Shown here: piece after piece, positions 17,471 to 26,232 of the stretch | How the letters are laid out: each line of letters opens with the position of its first letter | Numbering within the stretch: position 1 is the stretch's first letter | Origin: Trinickia acidisoli | GTDB taxonomy: Bacteria > Pseudomonadota > Gammaproteobacteria > Burkholderiales > Burkholderiaceae | Direction: 5' to 3' | Assembly (NCBI RefSeq): GCF_017315725.1 | Contig: NZ_JAFLRG010000002.1 | Location: 1,426,001-1,490,000, forward strand | Length of the DNA: 64,000 bases | Position numbers and translations under genes: made by a program | Notes under the pieces: generated by a model | Database searches by the model: none | Seen by the model: the letters and a program-made list of their open reading frames with translations, nothing else | Told to the model about the DNA's origin: nothing

Positions 17471-17671
17471 ATGCTGAGCCCACACGAACTCGCCACGCTG
17501 ATGCTGGTCAAGGACGCCCCCGACCAAATCGGTGACCGCGCCGAGCTGGGCACGCTGCTCGAGCGGCATCTCATCGCGCTGGAGCAGCCGGAAGAAGAAG
17601 TCGGCCTGCCTCGCCCGCGCATCACCGAAAACGGCAACTCGATTCTCGCGGCGTGCTCGCGCTTGCGGTAA
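17471..17671 (+). CDS. Conserved hypothetical small protein, 66 aa
   Basis: The family is not recognised. The start ATG at 17471 has a good GGAGAG site six bases upstream. The sequence (LSPHELATLMLVKDAP, then LLERHLIALEQPEEE) looks like two amphipathic helices with an acidic turn and a short basic tail. There is no cysteine cluster apart from one Cys near the C-terminus, and no membrane segment. It is followed after about 100 bases by the PhaB-type gene on the same strand, so the two may share a transcript. Its size and helical look would suit an adaptor or small regulator, but nothing proves this. Confidence 0.7.
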   Translation: MLSPHELATLMLVKDAPDQIGDRAELGTLLERHLIALEQPEEEVGLPRPRITENGNSILAACSRLR

Positions 17672-17773
17672 CCCGCGCAGGCCGCCGCCCGAGCGGCGCG
17701 AAAAAGCGCTTATCGCGCCTGATCGCGCCGCTCACGTTTCACTTCGTCAAACGCTCATAACAGGAGAACCAAG

Positions 17774-18517
17774 ATGACACGGAGAATTGCCCTCGTGACG
17801 GGCGGCATGGGTGGCATCGGCGAAGCGATCAGCATCAGGCTGCACGATGCCGGCTATGCCGTCGTCGTCACCTATTCGCCAAGCAACACGGGCGCCGACG
17901 ACTGGCTGGCTCGAATGGAAACCTCGGGACGGCAATTCCGCGCCTATCCCGTGGACGTCGCCGATTACGACTCGTGCGAGCGCTGCGCGGCGCAGATCAA
18001 GGCCGAAGTCGGGCCGATCGACATTCTCATCAACAACGCCGGCATCACGCGCGACGCGAGCTTCAAGAAGCTCGACAAAGGCGGCTGGGACGCCGTGCTG
18101 CGCACGAACCTCGACTCCGTCTTCAACATGACGAAGCCGCTATACGAAGCGATGACGGCCCGCGGCTGGGGCCGCATCGTCAACATCTCGTCGGTCATCG
18201 GTTGCAAAGGCGGCTTCGGGCAAACGAACTATGCGGCTGCCAAAGCGGGCATGCACGGCTTCACGAAGTCGCTCGCACTCGAAGTGGCGCGCAAGGGCGT
18301 GACGGTCAATACCGTCTCCCCCGGCTTCATCGCGACGCGGATGGTCACGGCCGTCCCCGAAGAAGTCATGAAGACGAAGATCCTGCCGGAGATTCCGGTC
18401 GGCCGCCTCGGTGAGCCCGAGGAAGTCGCTGCGCTCGTCGCCTACCTCTGCTCGGATGAGGCCGGCTTCGTCACGGGCGCCAACATCTCCATCAATGGCG
18501 GTCAGCATCTGCAGTAG
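17774..18517 (+). CDS. phaB: Acetoacetyl-CoA reductase (PhaB type), SDR family
   Basis: A 247-residue short-chain dehydrogenase predicted to reduce acetoacetyl-CoA to (R)-3-hydroxybutyryl-CoA with NADPH for polyhydroxybutyrate synthesis. The Rossmann glycine motif is GGMGGIG (10-16), the NNAG motif is at 87-90, and the catalytic residues are Ser140, Tyr153 and Lys157. The C-terminal segment up to SINGGQHLQ resembles PhaB more than FabG, but FabG-type activity is possible. A GGAGAA site precedes the start. No phaC or phaA is nearby, so it is probably an extra copy used under special conditions. Confidence 0.85.
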   Translation: MTRRIALVTGGMGGIGEAISIRLHDAGYAVVVTYSPSNTGADDWLARMETSGRQFRAYPVDVADYDSCERCAAQIKAEVGPIDILINNAGITRDASFKKLDKGGWDAVLRTNLDSVFNMTKPLYEAMTARGWGRIVNISSVIGCKGGFGQTNYAAAKAGMHGFTKSLALEVARKGVTVNTVSPGFIATRMVTAVPEEVMKTKILPEIPVGRLGEPEEVAALVAYLCSDEAGFVTGANISINGGQHLQ

Positions 18518-18650
18518 GTGTATGCGGTAGTTGTACGCACAGCGCAGAGCGGCATGCCTTATGCGCCGCCGTGAGGGCGACCCGGTGATGCGAGCGGACA
18601 CACGTGCCGTCGCATACCGTCGGTCCACCCCATCCAACAGGAGAAACGCT

Positions 18651-19178
18651 ATGCGTACCCATACCACGACGACTACGACAGGCGTCTCGCAAGGCGCTCG
18701 CATCGTCGGCAAAGGCAGCGAAACCGCGGCGGGGCCTGGCCCCGACGTCATGGCTGCGAGCACGCTCGACGGCGACAGGATCCTCAGTACCGACGGAGAA
18801 GAAGTCGGCAAGGTCAAGGAGATCATGCTCGACGTGCAGGCTGGCCGCATCGCCTATGTCGTGATGTCGTCGGGCGGCTTCCTCGGCATCGGCGACAAGT
18901 TGCTCGCCATTCCCTGGAACGCACTGACGCTCGACACCACGCGCAAATGCTTCTTGCTGTCGCTCTGCGCCGAGCAAATCAAGAATGCGCCAGGCTTCGA
19001 CAAGCAACACTGGCCCTCGATGGCGGATGCCACGTGGGCGACGTCCGTGCATCAGTATTACGGACGCGCACCGTATTGGCGCAGTCTAGGCGCGGATGAC
19101 GAATACGAAGCCGACTACGACGTCGCACGCGACGACTTGGACCCGGATGCTCCCGAAGCGGGAGGCGTCAAGCTGTAA
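18651..19178 (+). CDS. PRC-barrel domain protein (copy 2)
   Basis: A 175-residue paralogue of the protein at 16026: both share MAASTLDGD, the SSGGFLGIGDKLLAIPW core and a TRKCFLLS-like strand, then an HQYYGRAPYW tail. It starts with a Thr-rich stretch (MRTHTTTTTTG) and ends in an acidic tail of about 25 residues not found in copy 1. The ATG at 18651 has AGGAGAA upstream. The two copies frame the zinc-finger, small-protein and phaB genes, which suggests an old duplication around a common stress or redox locus. The biochemical role is unknown. Confidence 0.87.
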   Translation: MRTHTTTTTTGVSQGARIVGKGSETAAGPGPDVMAASTLDGDRILSTDGEEVGKVKEIMLDVQAGRIAYVVMSSGGFLGIGDKLLAIPWNALTLDTTRKCFLLSLCAEQIKNAPGFDKQHWPSMADATWATSVHQYYGRAPYWRSLGADDEYEADYDVARDDLDPDAPEAGGVKL

Positions 19179-19209
19179 ACCAAGCCGTCAAGCTGCCGGC
19201 AGCAGCCGA

Positions 19210-19250
19210 TGCGCGGCGCATGAACCCGATGCGCCGTCATGCGCCGCGCA
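19210..19250. terminator. Bidirectional terminator-like hairpin
   Basis: TGCGCGGCGCAT (19210-19221) pairs perfectly with ATGCGCCGCGCA (19239-19250) around a 17-base loop. It sits in the gap between the convergent PRC-barrel and cytochrome c genes, so it can serve both. Confidence 0.6.
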
Positions 19251-19259
19251 ATGCCTTCG

Positions 19260-20621
19260 TCACCGATGCAAGGTAGAGCGCATCTGCGTGACTTCACGCG
19301 GCGCCACCGGCTGCGCTTCATTGCCCCAAGCATGGCGGATGAAGGTCAGGACGCGCGCGATCTCCGTGTCGCTGAGCTTGCCGACGAAGGACGGCATGCG
19401 ATGCGGTTGCGGCCCATCGATCGTGTCGGCGCTGCGGCTGCCCTCGATAAGCAAGCGAACGAGCGACGCGGCATGCGGTGCGACGACGATCGGATTGCCG
19501 GCCAGCCGCGGATATTTGCCGGCCTCGCCCTGGCCGTCGGCCCTATGGCAACGCGCACAGAACGCGTTATAGATGCCCGCGCCCGGATACTCGACCGAAC
19601 CCGTGCGCAACACCTCGACCGTTGCTGCATTGCGAGCGGGATCGGTATCGACGTGTCCGCTTTTCTCGCGCGGCGGCAGTGTCTTCAAGTAGGTGGCGAT
19701 CGCCTGCAGATCGTCGTCGTTCATGTATTGTCCGCTGTCCTCGACGACCTCCACCATGCTGCCGAACGCCAAAAGGCCACCACCGTGGCCGTGCTTGAGG
19801 AAGGCCGCGATGTCGTCGGCCGACAACCGGCCGAGCCCGGAGTTGGGATCGCCCGTGAGATTCGGTGCGAACCAATGGTCGTTCGTGCCGCCCGTCAGAT
19901 AGAGGGGATCGCCGTCGTTCAAGCCGCGCTCCTCGTAGGCGGGCCCGCGCGGCGTATGACATGCGCCGCAGTGCCCGAGGGCCTGCACGAGGTAGGCGCC
20001 GCGATTCCATTTCGCGCTGCGATCGCTGCGCGGATCGAAGCGCGTCTCGGGGGCGAACACTTCGTCCCAAACGGCGAGCGCCCACCGCTGGTTGAACGGG
20101 AACGGCAGCTTCGTTTTCGGCGCCGGCACCGCCACGGGTTTCACGCCGTGCATGAAGTACGCGTAAAGTGCATGCATATCGTCATCGCTGATCTTCGAAA
20201 ACGAAGGGAACGGCATAGCCGGGTACAAGCGTTTGCCACCCGGCGCAATTCCGTCGCGCACGGCCCGCTCGAAGTCTTCGTAGCTGTAACGGCCGATGCC
20301 GAAACCCGGATCCGGCGTGATATTGCTCGCCCAGATCGTGCCGAACGGCGACCCCATCGGCAGCCCGCCGGCGAATGGTGGCGAAGGCTTCGGCGGCCGG
20401 CCCGTCGGCGCGTTCGTATGGCATCCCGCGCAATCGGCGAGCTTCGCGAGATAGGCGCCTCGCGCGACGAGGGCGGTCGCCGTATCAGCAGTATCAGCCA
20501 CATCAGCCGTGACAGGAGCCGCGGCGGCGGCGCGGCATATCGCCGGCAGCGCCACGGCGCATGCTAACGCACCGCATGCGAAGCACCGTCGAAGCGATTT
20601 AGCGCGCAAGCCGAAAACCAT
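19260..20621 (-). CDS. Tri-haem cytochrome c (alcohol/gluconate dehydrogenase cytochrome subunit type)
   Basis: A 453-residue exported cytochrome with a signal peptide (about 1-35) and three CxxCH haem sites: CAGCH (64-68), CGACH (218-222) and CARCH (355-359). This matches the membrane-linked cytochrome subunit of periplasmic dehydrogenases such as alcohol, gluconate or FAD-glucose dehydrogenase. It carries electrons from the flavo- or quinoprotein to quinone or oxidase. The start at 20621 (MVFGLRAKS) is preceded by GAGGGG. It is the last gene of the leftward oxidase operon, so it probably feeds that oxidase. A dehydrogenase partner could be the GMC protein at 27977. Confidence 0.9.
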   Translation of the reverse strand: MVFGLRAKSLRRCFACGALACAVALPAICRAAAAAPVTADVADTADTATALVARGAYLAKLADCAGCHTNAPTGRPPKPSPPFAGGLPMGSPFGTIWASNITPDPGFGIGRYSYEDFERAVRDGIAPGGKRLYPAMPFPSFSKISDDDMHALYAYFMHGVKPVAVPAPKTKLPFPFNQRWALAVWDEVFAPETRFDPRSDRSAKWNRGAYLVQALGHCGACHTPRGPAYEERGLNDGDPLYLTGGTNDHWFAPNLTGDPNSGLGRLSADDIAAFLKHGHGGGLLAFGSMVEVVEDSGQYMNDDDLQAIATYLKTLPPREKSGHVDTDPARNAATVEVLRTGSVEYPGAGIYNAFCARCHRADGQGEAGKYPRLAGNPIVVAPHAASLVRLLIEGSRSADTIDGPQPHRMPSFVGKLSDTEIARVLTFIRHAWGNEAQPVAPREVTQMRSTLHR

Positions 20622-20647
20622 ATGCCCCTCGTTATCGATACACGGCG

Positions 20648-21064
20648 TTACGAGCACGCCGAAACGAGCCTGATTGCGACGTCCGTCGCCACCAGCGCGA
20701 ACAGGAACAACCCGCTCGCCATGAACCCCACGCGAGCGACGAACGCTTCGCCCTCCACCTTCGTATCGTTCGATTCGAGTGTTCGACCATGCCGTGCCCG
20801 CTTGAGGCGTTGCCAATTTCGCCATGCAAGCCAGGTGCCGAACACGCCGACGACGAGCGTCATACCGCTCAGGCCGATCACGCCCCATCCGACGCCCGGC
20901 GCCAGCGGCGTGCTCAGCGGGATGTCGTGCGGAAAGCAGGTATGGGCGATCAGCGCCTCGCCCGCGCACGTTTGCAGCAGCCAGGCGGCCGGCGTGGTCA
21001 ACACGCCGACCGTCAGCGTCAGCTTCGAAACCGGTTCGGCTTGCTCAGCGCGGTTCGCTTCCAT
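20648..21064 (-). CDS. Small membrane protein of the oxidase operon
   Basis: A 138-residue protein with three clear hydrophobic segments (about 16-38, 57-81, 108-132) separated by a charged loop (WRNWQRLKRARHGR). It starts four bases after the stop of subunit III and ends 26 bases before the cytochrome gene, so it belongs to the operon. The size and position recall the poorly conserved fourth subunit or accessory membrane protein found beside many haem-copper oxidases. No metal-binding motif is evident apart from two cysteines in the first loop (TCAGEALIAHTCF), which could matter for assembly. Confidence 0.8.
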   Translation of the reverse strand: MEANRAEQAEPVSKLTLTVGVLTTPAAWLLQTCAGEALIAHTCFPHDIPLSTPLAPGVGWGVIGLSGMTLVVGVFGTWLAWRNWQRLKRARHGRTLESNDTKVEGEAFVARVGFMASGLFLFALVATDVAIRLVSACS

Positions 21065-21068
21065 GTCG

Positions 21069-21683
21069 CTAGAACCAATAGGGCGTCAGATAAAGCGTCG
21101 TGAAAATGAAGAGCCACACGATGTCGACGAAGTGCCAATACAAGCTGCCGATCGTGAGCGCCGCATGGCGTCTTTCGTCGAAATAGCCAAGCGCGGTCCA
21201 CCATCCGAGCAGCACGAGTACGACGATGCCCACGATCACGTGCGCCAAGTGGAAACCCGTGATCGTGAAATAGAGCGATCCGTAGAGGTTCGACGTCAGC
21301 CCGTAAGGATGCTCGTGCCACTCATGAAGCTGGATGCCGACGAACACGATGCCGAGCACGACCGCAACGGCCATCGAAGCCACCGCCGAGCGCTTGCGTC
21401 TGCGACGCACGAGCCGCTCGCAGAGCCACGCGAACACGCTGCTCGATAGAAGAATCGCCGTGTTGACCGACGAAAACCCGAGTTTGGGTAATCCCTCCGG
21501 CGGCCAATGCGTGGTTTGCTGCACGGCCAGATAGAGATACGAGAAGATCAGATAGCCGAACAGCGCCGCTTCCGTCGCGATCAACGTGAGGCAGCCGAGC
21601 AAGCCGCTCGCGCGCTCCCCTGCGCTGCCCACCGGTAACGTATAGGTTGGGCGCGATAGCACGGTTTGCGTGTCCTCGCTCAT
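21069..21683 (-). CDS. Cytochrome c oxidase subunit III
   Basis: A 204-residue subunit III of a haem-copper oxidase with five predicted helices, as in the short subunit III of caa3 and quinol oxidases. Family features visible are the glutamate in the TLIATEAALFGYLIFSY helix, the HEWHEH motif in the loop, and the end LYWHFVDIVWLFIFTTLYL. It starts one base after the subunit I stop, showing tight coupling. It stabilises subunit I and helps proton uptake in the family. Confidence 0.93.
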   Translation of the reverse strand: MSEDTQTVLSRPTYTLPVGSAGERASGLLGCLTLIATEAALFGYLIFSYLYLAVQQTTHWPPEGLPKLGFSSVNTAILLSSSVFAWLCERLVRRRRKRSAVASMAVAVVLGIVFVGIQLHEWHEHPYGLTSNLYGSLYFTITGFHLAHVIVGIVVLVLLGWWTALGYFDERRHAALTIGSLYWHFVDIVWLFIFTTLYLTPYWF

Positions 21684-21684
21684 C

Positions 21685-23691
21685 TCACGCTTCCTCCACG
21701 GGCGCCGGCTCGCGCTGCACGAGCGCGCGCTCCGGCCAGAGCCAGACAGCAATCGACACGCCGCATGCGACGATCATTGCGAGCGCCCCACCCCACCAAC
21801 GCAGGGCGAGCGCAGCGAAGAACAACGCCGCGAACAGCCCCAGCATGAACGGTGCGTAGGAATCCTCGGGCATCTTCAGAATGACGTACGGCGTGCCGCC
21901 CACGGCCGTCGTCCCCAATGCCTCGCGCCCCTGACCGAGCAGATAGCCTTCATCGAGATGCGATCGCGATCGCGCCGGCTTATCGGCCTCCTCTTCCATC
22001 CGCGCCTCCCACAGCGGATGGCGGCTCGCGACGATCGGTAGGACTGCGAAGTTATACGGCGGCGGCGGCGACGGCACCGACCATTCGAGCGACGGCGCGT
22101 CCCACGGGTTGCTGCCCGCGATCGGTCCGCGCTTCAAGCTGTAGACGACGTCGACGAGAAATACGAGGATGCCGAACGCGAACACGAATGAACCGATCGA
22201 CGACAGCATGTTGACGGTATTCCACCCCATGTCCGGCGCATACGTGTATATCCTGCGCGGCATGCCGAGTAGCCCCGCGATATGCATCGGGAAGAAGCCG
22301 AGATTGAAGCCGACGAACATGAGCCAGAAGGCGATGCGCCCGATCCGTTCGCTCATCATGCGGCCCGTGAATTTCGGAAACCAGAAATAGATGCCGCCCA
22401 CGACGGGAAACACGTTGATGCCGATGAGCACGTAGTGCAAGTGCGCGACGACGAAGTAGGTGTCGGTCAATTGCCAGTCGAGCGGCACGGCCGCCGTCAT
22501 CACGCCCGACACGCCGCCGATCACGAACAGCAGCACGAAGCCCGCGAAGAAGAAGAACGGCACGCGAAACACGGGACGTCCGAGCCAAATCGTCGCAATC
22601 CAGGCGAACGTCGCGACGGCGCTCGGAATCGAAATGATCATGCTCGCCGAGCCGAAAAACGCCAAGGCCAACGGCGGGATGCCCGTCGCGAACATGTGGT
22701 GAATCCATACGACGAAGCCGACGACCATCGTCGCCACCGTCGAGATGGCGACAGGCCCATAGCCGACGAGCGGACGGCGGCAAAAAACGGGCAACGCATC
22801 GGAGACGATGCCCATCGCCGGCAGCACGACGACATAGACCCACGGGTGCGCGAAAATCCAGAACAGATGCTGCCAAAGCAGCGCGTGTCCGCCGGCCGCC
22901 ACGTCGAAGAAATGCGTGCCGATGCGGCGATCGAGCCAGAGCATCAAGAACGCCACGCTGACGGACGGCACCGCAAGCAGATTGCCGACCGAAGCCGTCA
23001 ACGTGCCCCACACGAGCACGGGAATACGATCGATCGACATGCCGGGTGCGCGCATGCGCAGCAGCGTCACGACGAAGTTGGCCGCGCCGACCGTCGTCGA
23101 AATGCCGAGCAAGACCATGCCGAGCGCGTAGATGTCGATGTTCGGGCCGGGATCGTACGTAAGGCCCGACAGCGGCACGTAATTGAACCAGCCGGCGTCG
23201 GCGCCTTGGCCGAGCGGGAAACTCGCATAGAGAAAGATGCCCGCAAACAGGAACACCCAATACGAAAATGCATTGAGCCGAGGAAAAGCCATGTCGCGGC
23301 CGCCGAGCACGAGCGGCCATAAATAGTTGGAGAAGCCCGACAGCACCGGCAGCGCGTAAAGGAAGATCATCGTCATGCCGTGCATCGTGAAGAGCTGATC
23401 GTATTGCTCGGGCGTCAGGACGCCGGCGTTGGGGCGCGCAAGTTGCACGCGCATGATCAACGCTTCGATGCCGCCGATCAGCAAGAAGAGGAATGCCGTC
23501 ACCAGATACCGCAGGCCGATCGACTTGTGATCGACGGTCGAGAGCCAGCCGCGCCAGCCGGGGGGGGCCTCCCACAGTTCGTGCAGTTGCGCCTTGCCGG
23601 CCTCGTCGATTACGCCGCGTTGCAGCGGGCGCGATAGACGCACGGTACCGGGAGGATCGCCGGGCAATGCGGAGATAGGCGTCTCTGACAT
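21685..23691 (-). CDS. Cytochrome c oxidase subunit I, variant caa3-type
   Basis: The 668-residue catalytic subunit of a haem-copper oxidase. The metal ligands are kept: CuB His282, His331 and His332, haem His417 and His419, and Tyr286 of the His-Tyr crosslink. The D-channel entry Asp133 (GGRDMAFPR) is also present. Two normally key residues differ: the glutamate of GHPEVY is Trp284 (AHPWVY), and the K-channel lysine of TGIK is Ala360 (SAVATFAW). About 130 extra C-terminal residues include two more helices. The start at 23691 (MSETPIS) fits the subunit II end 11 bases upstream. It is an unusual type-A oxidase. Confidence 0.93.
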   Translation of the reverse strand: MSETPISALPGDPPGTVRLSRPLQRGVIDEAGKAQLHELWEAPPGWRGWLSTVDHKSIGLRYLVTAFLFLLIGGIEALIMRVQLARPNAGVLTPEQYDQLFTMHGMTMIFLYALPVLSGFSNYLWPLVLGGRDMAFPRLNAFSYWVFLFAGIFLYASFPLGQGADAGWFNYVPLSGLTYDPGPNIDIYALGMVLLGISTTVGAANFVVTLLRMRAPGMSIDRIPVLVWGTLTASVGNLLAVPSVSVAFLMLWLDRRIGTHFFDVAAGGHALLWQHLFWIFAHPWVYVVVLPAMGIVSDALPVFCRRPLVGYGPVAISTVATMVVGFVVWIHHMFATGIPPLALAFFGSASMIISIPSAVATFAWIATIWLGRPVFRVPFFFFAGFVLLFVIGGVSGVMTAAVPLDWQLTDTYFVVAHLHYVLIGINVFPVVGGIYFWFPKFTGRMMSERIGRIAFWLMFVGFNLGFFPMHIAGLLGMPRRIYTYAPDMGWNTVNMLSSIGSFVFAFGILVFLVDVVYSLKRGPIAGSNPWDAPSLEWSVPSPPPPYNFAVLPIVASRHPLWEARMEEEADKPARSRSHLDEGYLLGQGREALGTTAVGGTPYVILKMPEDSYAPFMLGLFAALFFAALALRWWGGALAMIVACGVSIAVWLWPERALVQREPAPVEEA

Positions 23692-23701
23692 CGTTCGTCG
23701 C

Positions 23702-24664
23702 TCACTGCAAAGTGGTGAGGTAAGCCGATAGCGCCGCCGCATCCGAAACGGACAGCGCGATCGACGGCATCAGCGAGTCGGGCTTGATGCGCTGCGCGTG
23801 CTCGATCCAATCGAGTCGATGTTCAGCGGTATTCGTCATTTGCCCGGCCGCGATCAGGCGGCGCGAGGCTAGATGCGTCAGATCGGGCGCCTGCATGCCG
23901 GCCGCCGACGTACCGCGCACGGAATGGCATCCGGCGCAGCGATCGTCGAAGATGTGCTGGCCCGCGCGTGCATCGGGCGTGGCGACGACCGCGGCGCCGC
24001 TGCGTTGGGCCTCGCGCCACGCATCGAAGTCGGCCTGCGGCTGTGCGACCACTTCGAATGCCATGTGCGCATGCTGCGCGCCGCAAAACTGCGAGCACTG
24101 CCCGCGATAGATGCCGGGGGTGTCCGCTTCGATCCATTGCACGTTCGTTTGGCCCGGGATCATTTCGGTCTTGCCCGCAAGCTGCGGCGCCCAGAACGTG
24201 TGGATAACGTCGGCACTGCGCAATTCGACGCGTACGGGCACGCCTACGGGAATGTGGATTTCGTTCGCGGTGACGAATGCGCGCGACGGATCGTCGGCGT
24301 CGGGGTAATCGATCTTCCACCACCAATCGTACGAGGTGACGCTAATCGTCAGCGGCGGATCGTGCGGCGGCGACGCCACCGAATCGAGCGTGGTCATCGC
24401 GTAGACGAGTGCGGCGAACAATGCGATCGACGATAGGCCCGTGCCGATGACGATCCAATTCGTCCCGCCGGCGTCGGGCGGGAGTGCGTCGGAAGCCTCT
24501 GCGGGAAGCGGCCGGCGGCGCCTCGCCAATGCCCCGACGAGCAGCACCGCGATGATGACGACCACGACCGAGACGAGCGCGATCAGCGCCCAGCCGAGGC
24601 GATAGGTGGGGGCCGATGCGGGACCGGCCGCATGCAACACGTATTGGAGCGGAGCGGCGCTCAT
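23702..24664 (-). CDS. Cytochrome c oxidase subunit II with fused cytochrome c domain (caa3 type)
   Basis: A 320-residue subunit II. Two transmembrane helices (about 22-46 and 70-92) are followed by the cupredoxin domain holding the CuA site: His155, Cys190, Cys194, His198 and Met201. A fused C-terminal cytochrome c domain has CAGCH (243-247) and a likely distal methionine in DSLMPS. The fusion defines a caa3-type enzyme that can take electrons directly from a membrane or soluble cytochrome. No lipobox is seen at the N-terminus. It is the first gene of the operon. Confidence 0.94.
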   Translation of the reverse strand: MSAAPLQYVLHAAGPASAPTYRLGWALIALVSVVVVIIAVLLVGALARRRRPLPAEASDALPPDAGGTNWIVIGTGLSSIALFAALVYAMTTLDSVASPPHDPPLTISVTSYDWWWKIDYPDADDPSRAFVTANEIHIPVGVPVRVELRSADVIHTFWAPQLAGKTEMIPGQTNVQWIEADTPGIYRGQCSQFCGAQHAHMAFEVVAQPQADFDAWREAQRSGAAVVATPDARAGQHIFDDRCAGCHSVRGTSAAGMQAPDLTHLASRRLIAAGQMTNTAEHRLDWIEHAQRIKPDSLMPSIALSVSDAAALSAYLTTLQ

Positions 24665-24737
24665 CGTGCCACGCACTCAGCCGGCCATTCCGGCTGGGCC
24701 GTTGTCGCGTTCTCCTGATGGGTTGCATGTGTTTGAC

Positions 24738-24965
24738 ATGAGGGAATCCTCCACGACGTTCGAGATCGAGACATACGAACGATGCAAACGACATGCCTAC
24801 CGCCCGCGCGACGCGAAGGGCTTCATCAGCTTCATCGACGTACTCGATGCGCAGCGGCAATTGTCGCAAGTGCAAGCGCAATTCGTACAAGCTCAGACGC
24901 AAGTCGAGACCGATCTCGTCGCGCTTTATAAAGCGCTCGGCGGGGGCTGGCAGAGCGCGGCATAG
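24738..24965 (+). pseudogene. Remnant of an RND-type efflux outer-membrane factor (C-terminal fragment)
   Basis: The last 50 residues (GFISFIDVLDAQRQL, then QAQTQVETDLVALYKALGGGW) are the unmistakable end of a NodT/OprM-like outer-membrane channel. The rest of that protein, normally about 480 residues, is missing: upstream lies the oppositely oriented oxidase operon. The 30 residues in front do not match the family. It is therefore a broken gene left at a rearrangement boundary. A short inverted repeat CAGCCGG / CCGGCTG (24678-24696) sits just before it. Confidence 0.75.
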
Positions 24966-25053
24966 CGCTTGCTTCGTCGTCGAAAGCGGCGGCATGCCGC
25001 CGCATGTCGGCTTCCGCCGCACGCGCAGATTCGACACGACCGGCACGATTCGA

Positions 25054-26232
25054 ATGACGACGAAGTCCATTTCCGACACTACCTCGCGCGACACCGCGGC
25101 GCGCCACGGCATATTCACGCCTCGCGTTCCCGACGCGCTCGACTCGACACCGATCGCCGCCGTGCGTGCGCATGCTTACCAGATTCCAACCGATGCGCCG
25201 GAGGCGGACGGTACGTTCGAGTGGACCTCGACCACGCTCGTCGTCGTTGAAATCGACGCAGGCGGGTGTACGGGGCTCGGCTACACGTACACGGACGCCA
25301 GCGCCGTCGCGCTGATCAGAGAGACGCTCGCCAAGGAACTCCTGCACGAGCACGTCGGCCGCATTCGCGCGCTCACGCAGCGTTTATGGCGGCACGTGCG
25401 CAATATCGGTCGCTCGGGTTTGTGCGCAACCGCAATCTCAGCGCTCGATTTCGCGCTATGGGACCTCAACGCCAGATTGCTCGGCGTTCCGCTCGTGCAG
25501 CTCATCGGCGGCATGCTGCGCGAGCGCGTGCAGATCTATGGCAGCGGCGGCTTCACGAGTTACGACGATGCGACGTTGCGCGATCAACTCGCTCGTTGGG
25601 TCGATGTGGACGGCTGCCGTGCGGTCAAGATGAAAGTCGGCACACAGCCTGAGCGCGATCCGGAGCGGGTCGAGGCGGCGCGCGATGCGATCGGCAATGC
25701 CGCACTGTTCGTCGATGCGAACGGCGCATTGACCGTCAACGACGCGCTGCAATGTGCGCGGCAGTTCGCCGATCACGGTGTCGTGTGGTTCGAAGAGCCC
25801 GTTTCATCGGATGATTTGTGCGGTATGCGTCTAGTGCGTGACGCAGCGCCCGCATCGATGGATATCGCCGCCGGCGAATACGCCTACACGAGCGACGATT
25901 TTCGTCGAATGCTGGAGGCAAATGCGATCGACGTGCTGCAAGCCGATGCGACGCGTTGCGGCGGCGTGACCGGTTTCATGCAGGCGGCGCAGTTGTGCGA
26001 CGCGTGGCATATCCCACTCTCCGCACATTGCGCGCCCGCGTTGCATCGACATCTGGCCGCCGCCGCCCCGCGTCTGCGGCACATCGAATGGTTCCACGAT
26101 CATGTGCGTATCGAATCGATGCTGTTCGACGGCGCACCTCGCGCCAGCCACGGCACCATCGCGCCCGATCTCTCACGGCCCGGCTGCGGACTCGAATTCA
26201 AGCATGCCGATGCGGCGCCTTATGCTCTATGA
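25054..26232 (+). CDS. Mandelate racemase / muconate lactonizing enzyme family protein
   Basis: A 392-residue enolase-superfamily enzyme. Residues consistent with the active site are the lysine pair in AVKMKVG, Asp in FVDANGAL, Glu in FEEPVS, Glu in AGEYAY, and His in SAHCAPALH. Such enzymes abstract a proton next to a carboxylate and many are sugar-acid dehydratases or racemases. The exact substrate cannot be read. The start at 25054 (MTTKSIS) is uncertain because the ribosome site is weak. It ends in a short tandem repeat and is followed after about 45 bases by an operon with a GMC dehydrogenase, which hints at sugar-acid metabolism. Confidence 0.88.
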   Translation: MTTKSISDTTSRDTAARHGIFTPRVPDALDSTPIAAVRAHAYQIPTDAPEADGTFEWTSTTLVVVEIDAGGCTGLGYTYTDASAVALIRETLAKELLHEHVGRIRALTQRLWRHVRNIGRSGLCATAISALDFALWDLNARLLGVPLVQLIGGMLRERVQIYGSGGFTSYDDATLRDQLARWVDVDGCRAVKMKVGTQPERDPERVEAARDAIGNAALFVDANGALTVNDALQCARQFADHGVVWFEEPVSSDDLCGMRLVRDAAPASMDIAAGEYAYTSDDFRRMLEANAIDVLQADATRCGGVTGFMQAAQLCDAWHIPLSAHCAPALHRHLAAAAPRLRHIEWFHDHVRIESMLFDGAPRASHGTIAPDLSRPGCGLEFKHADAAPYAL

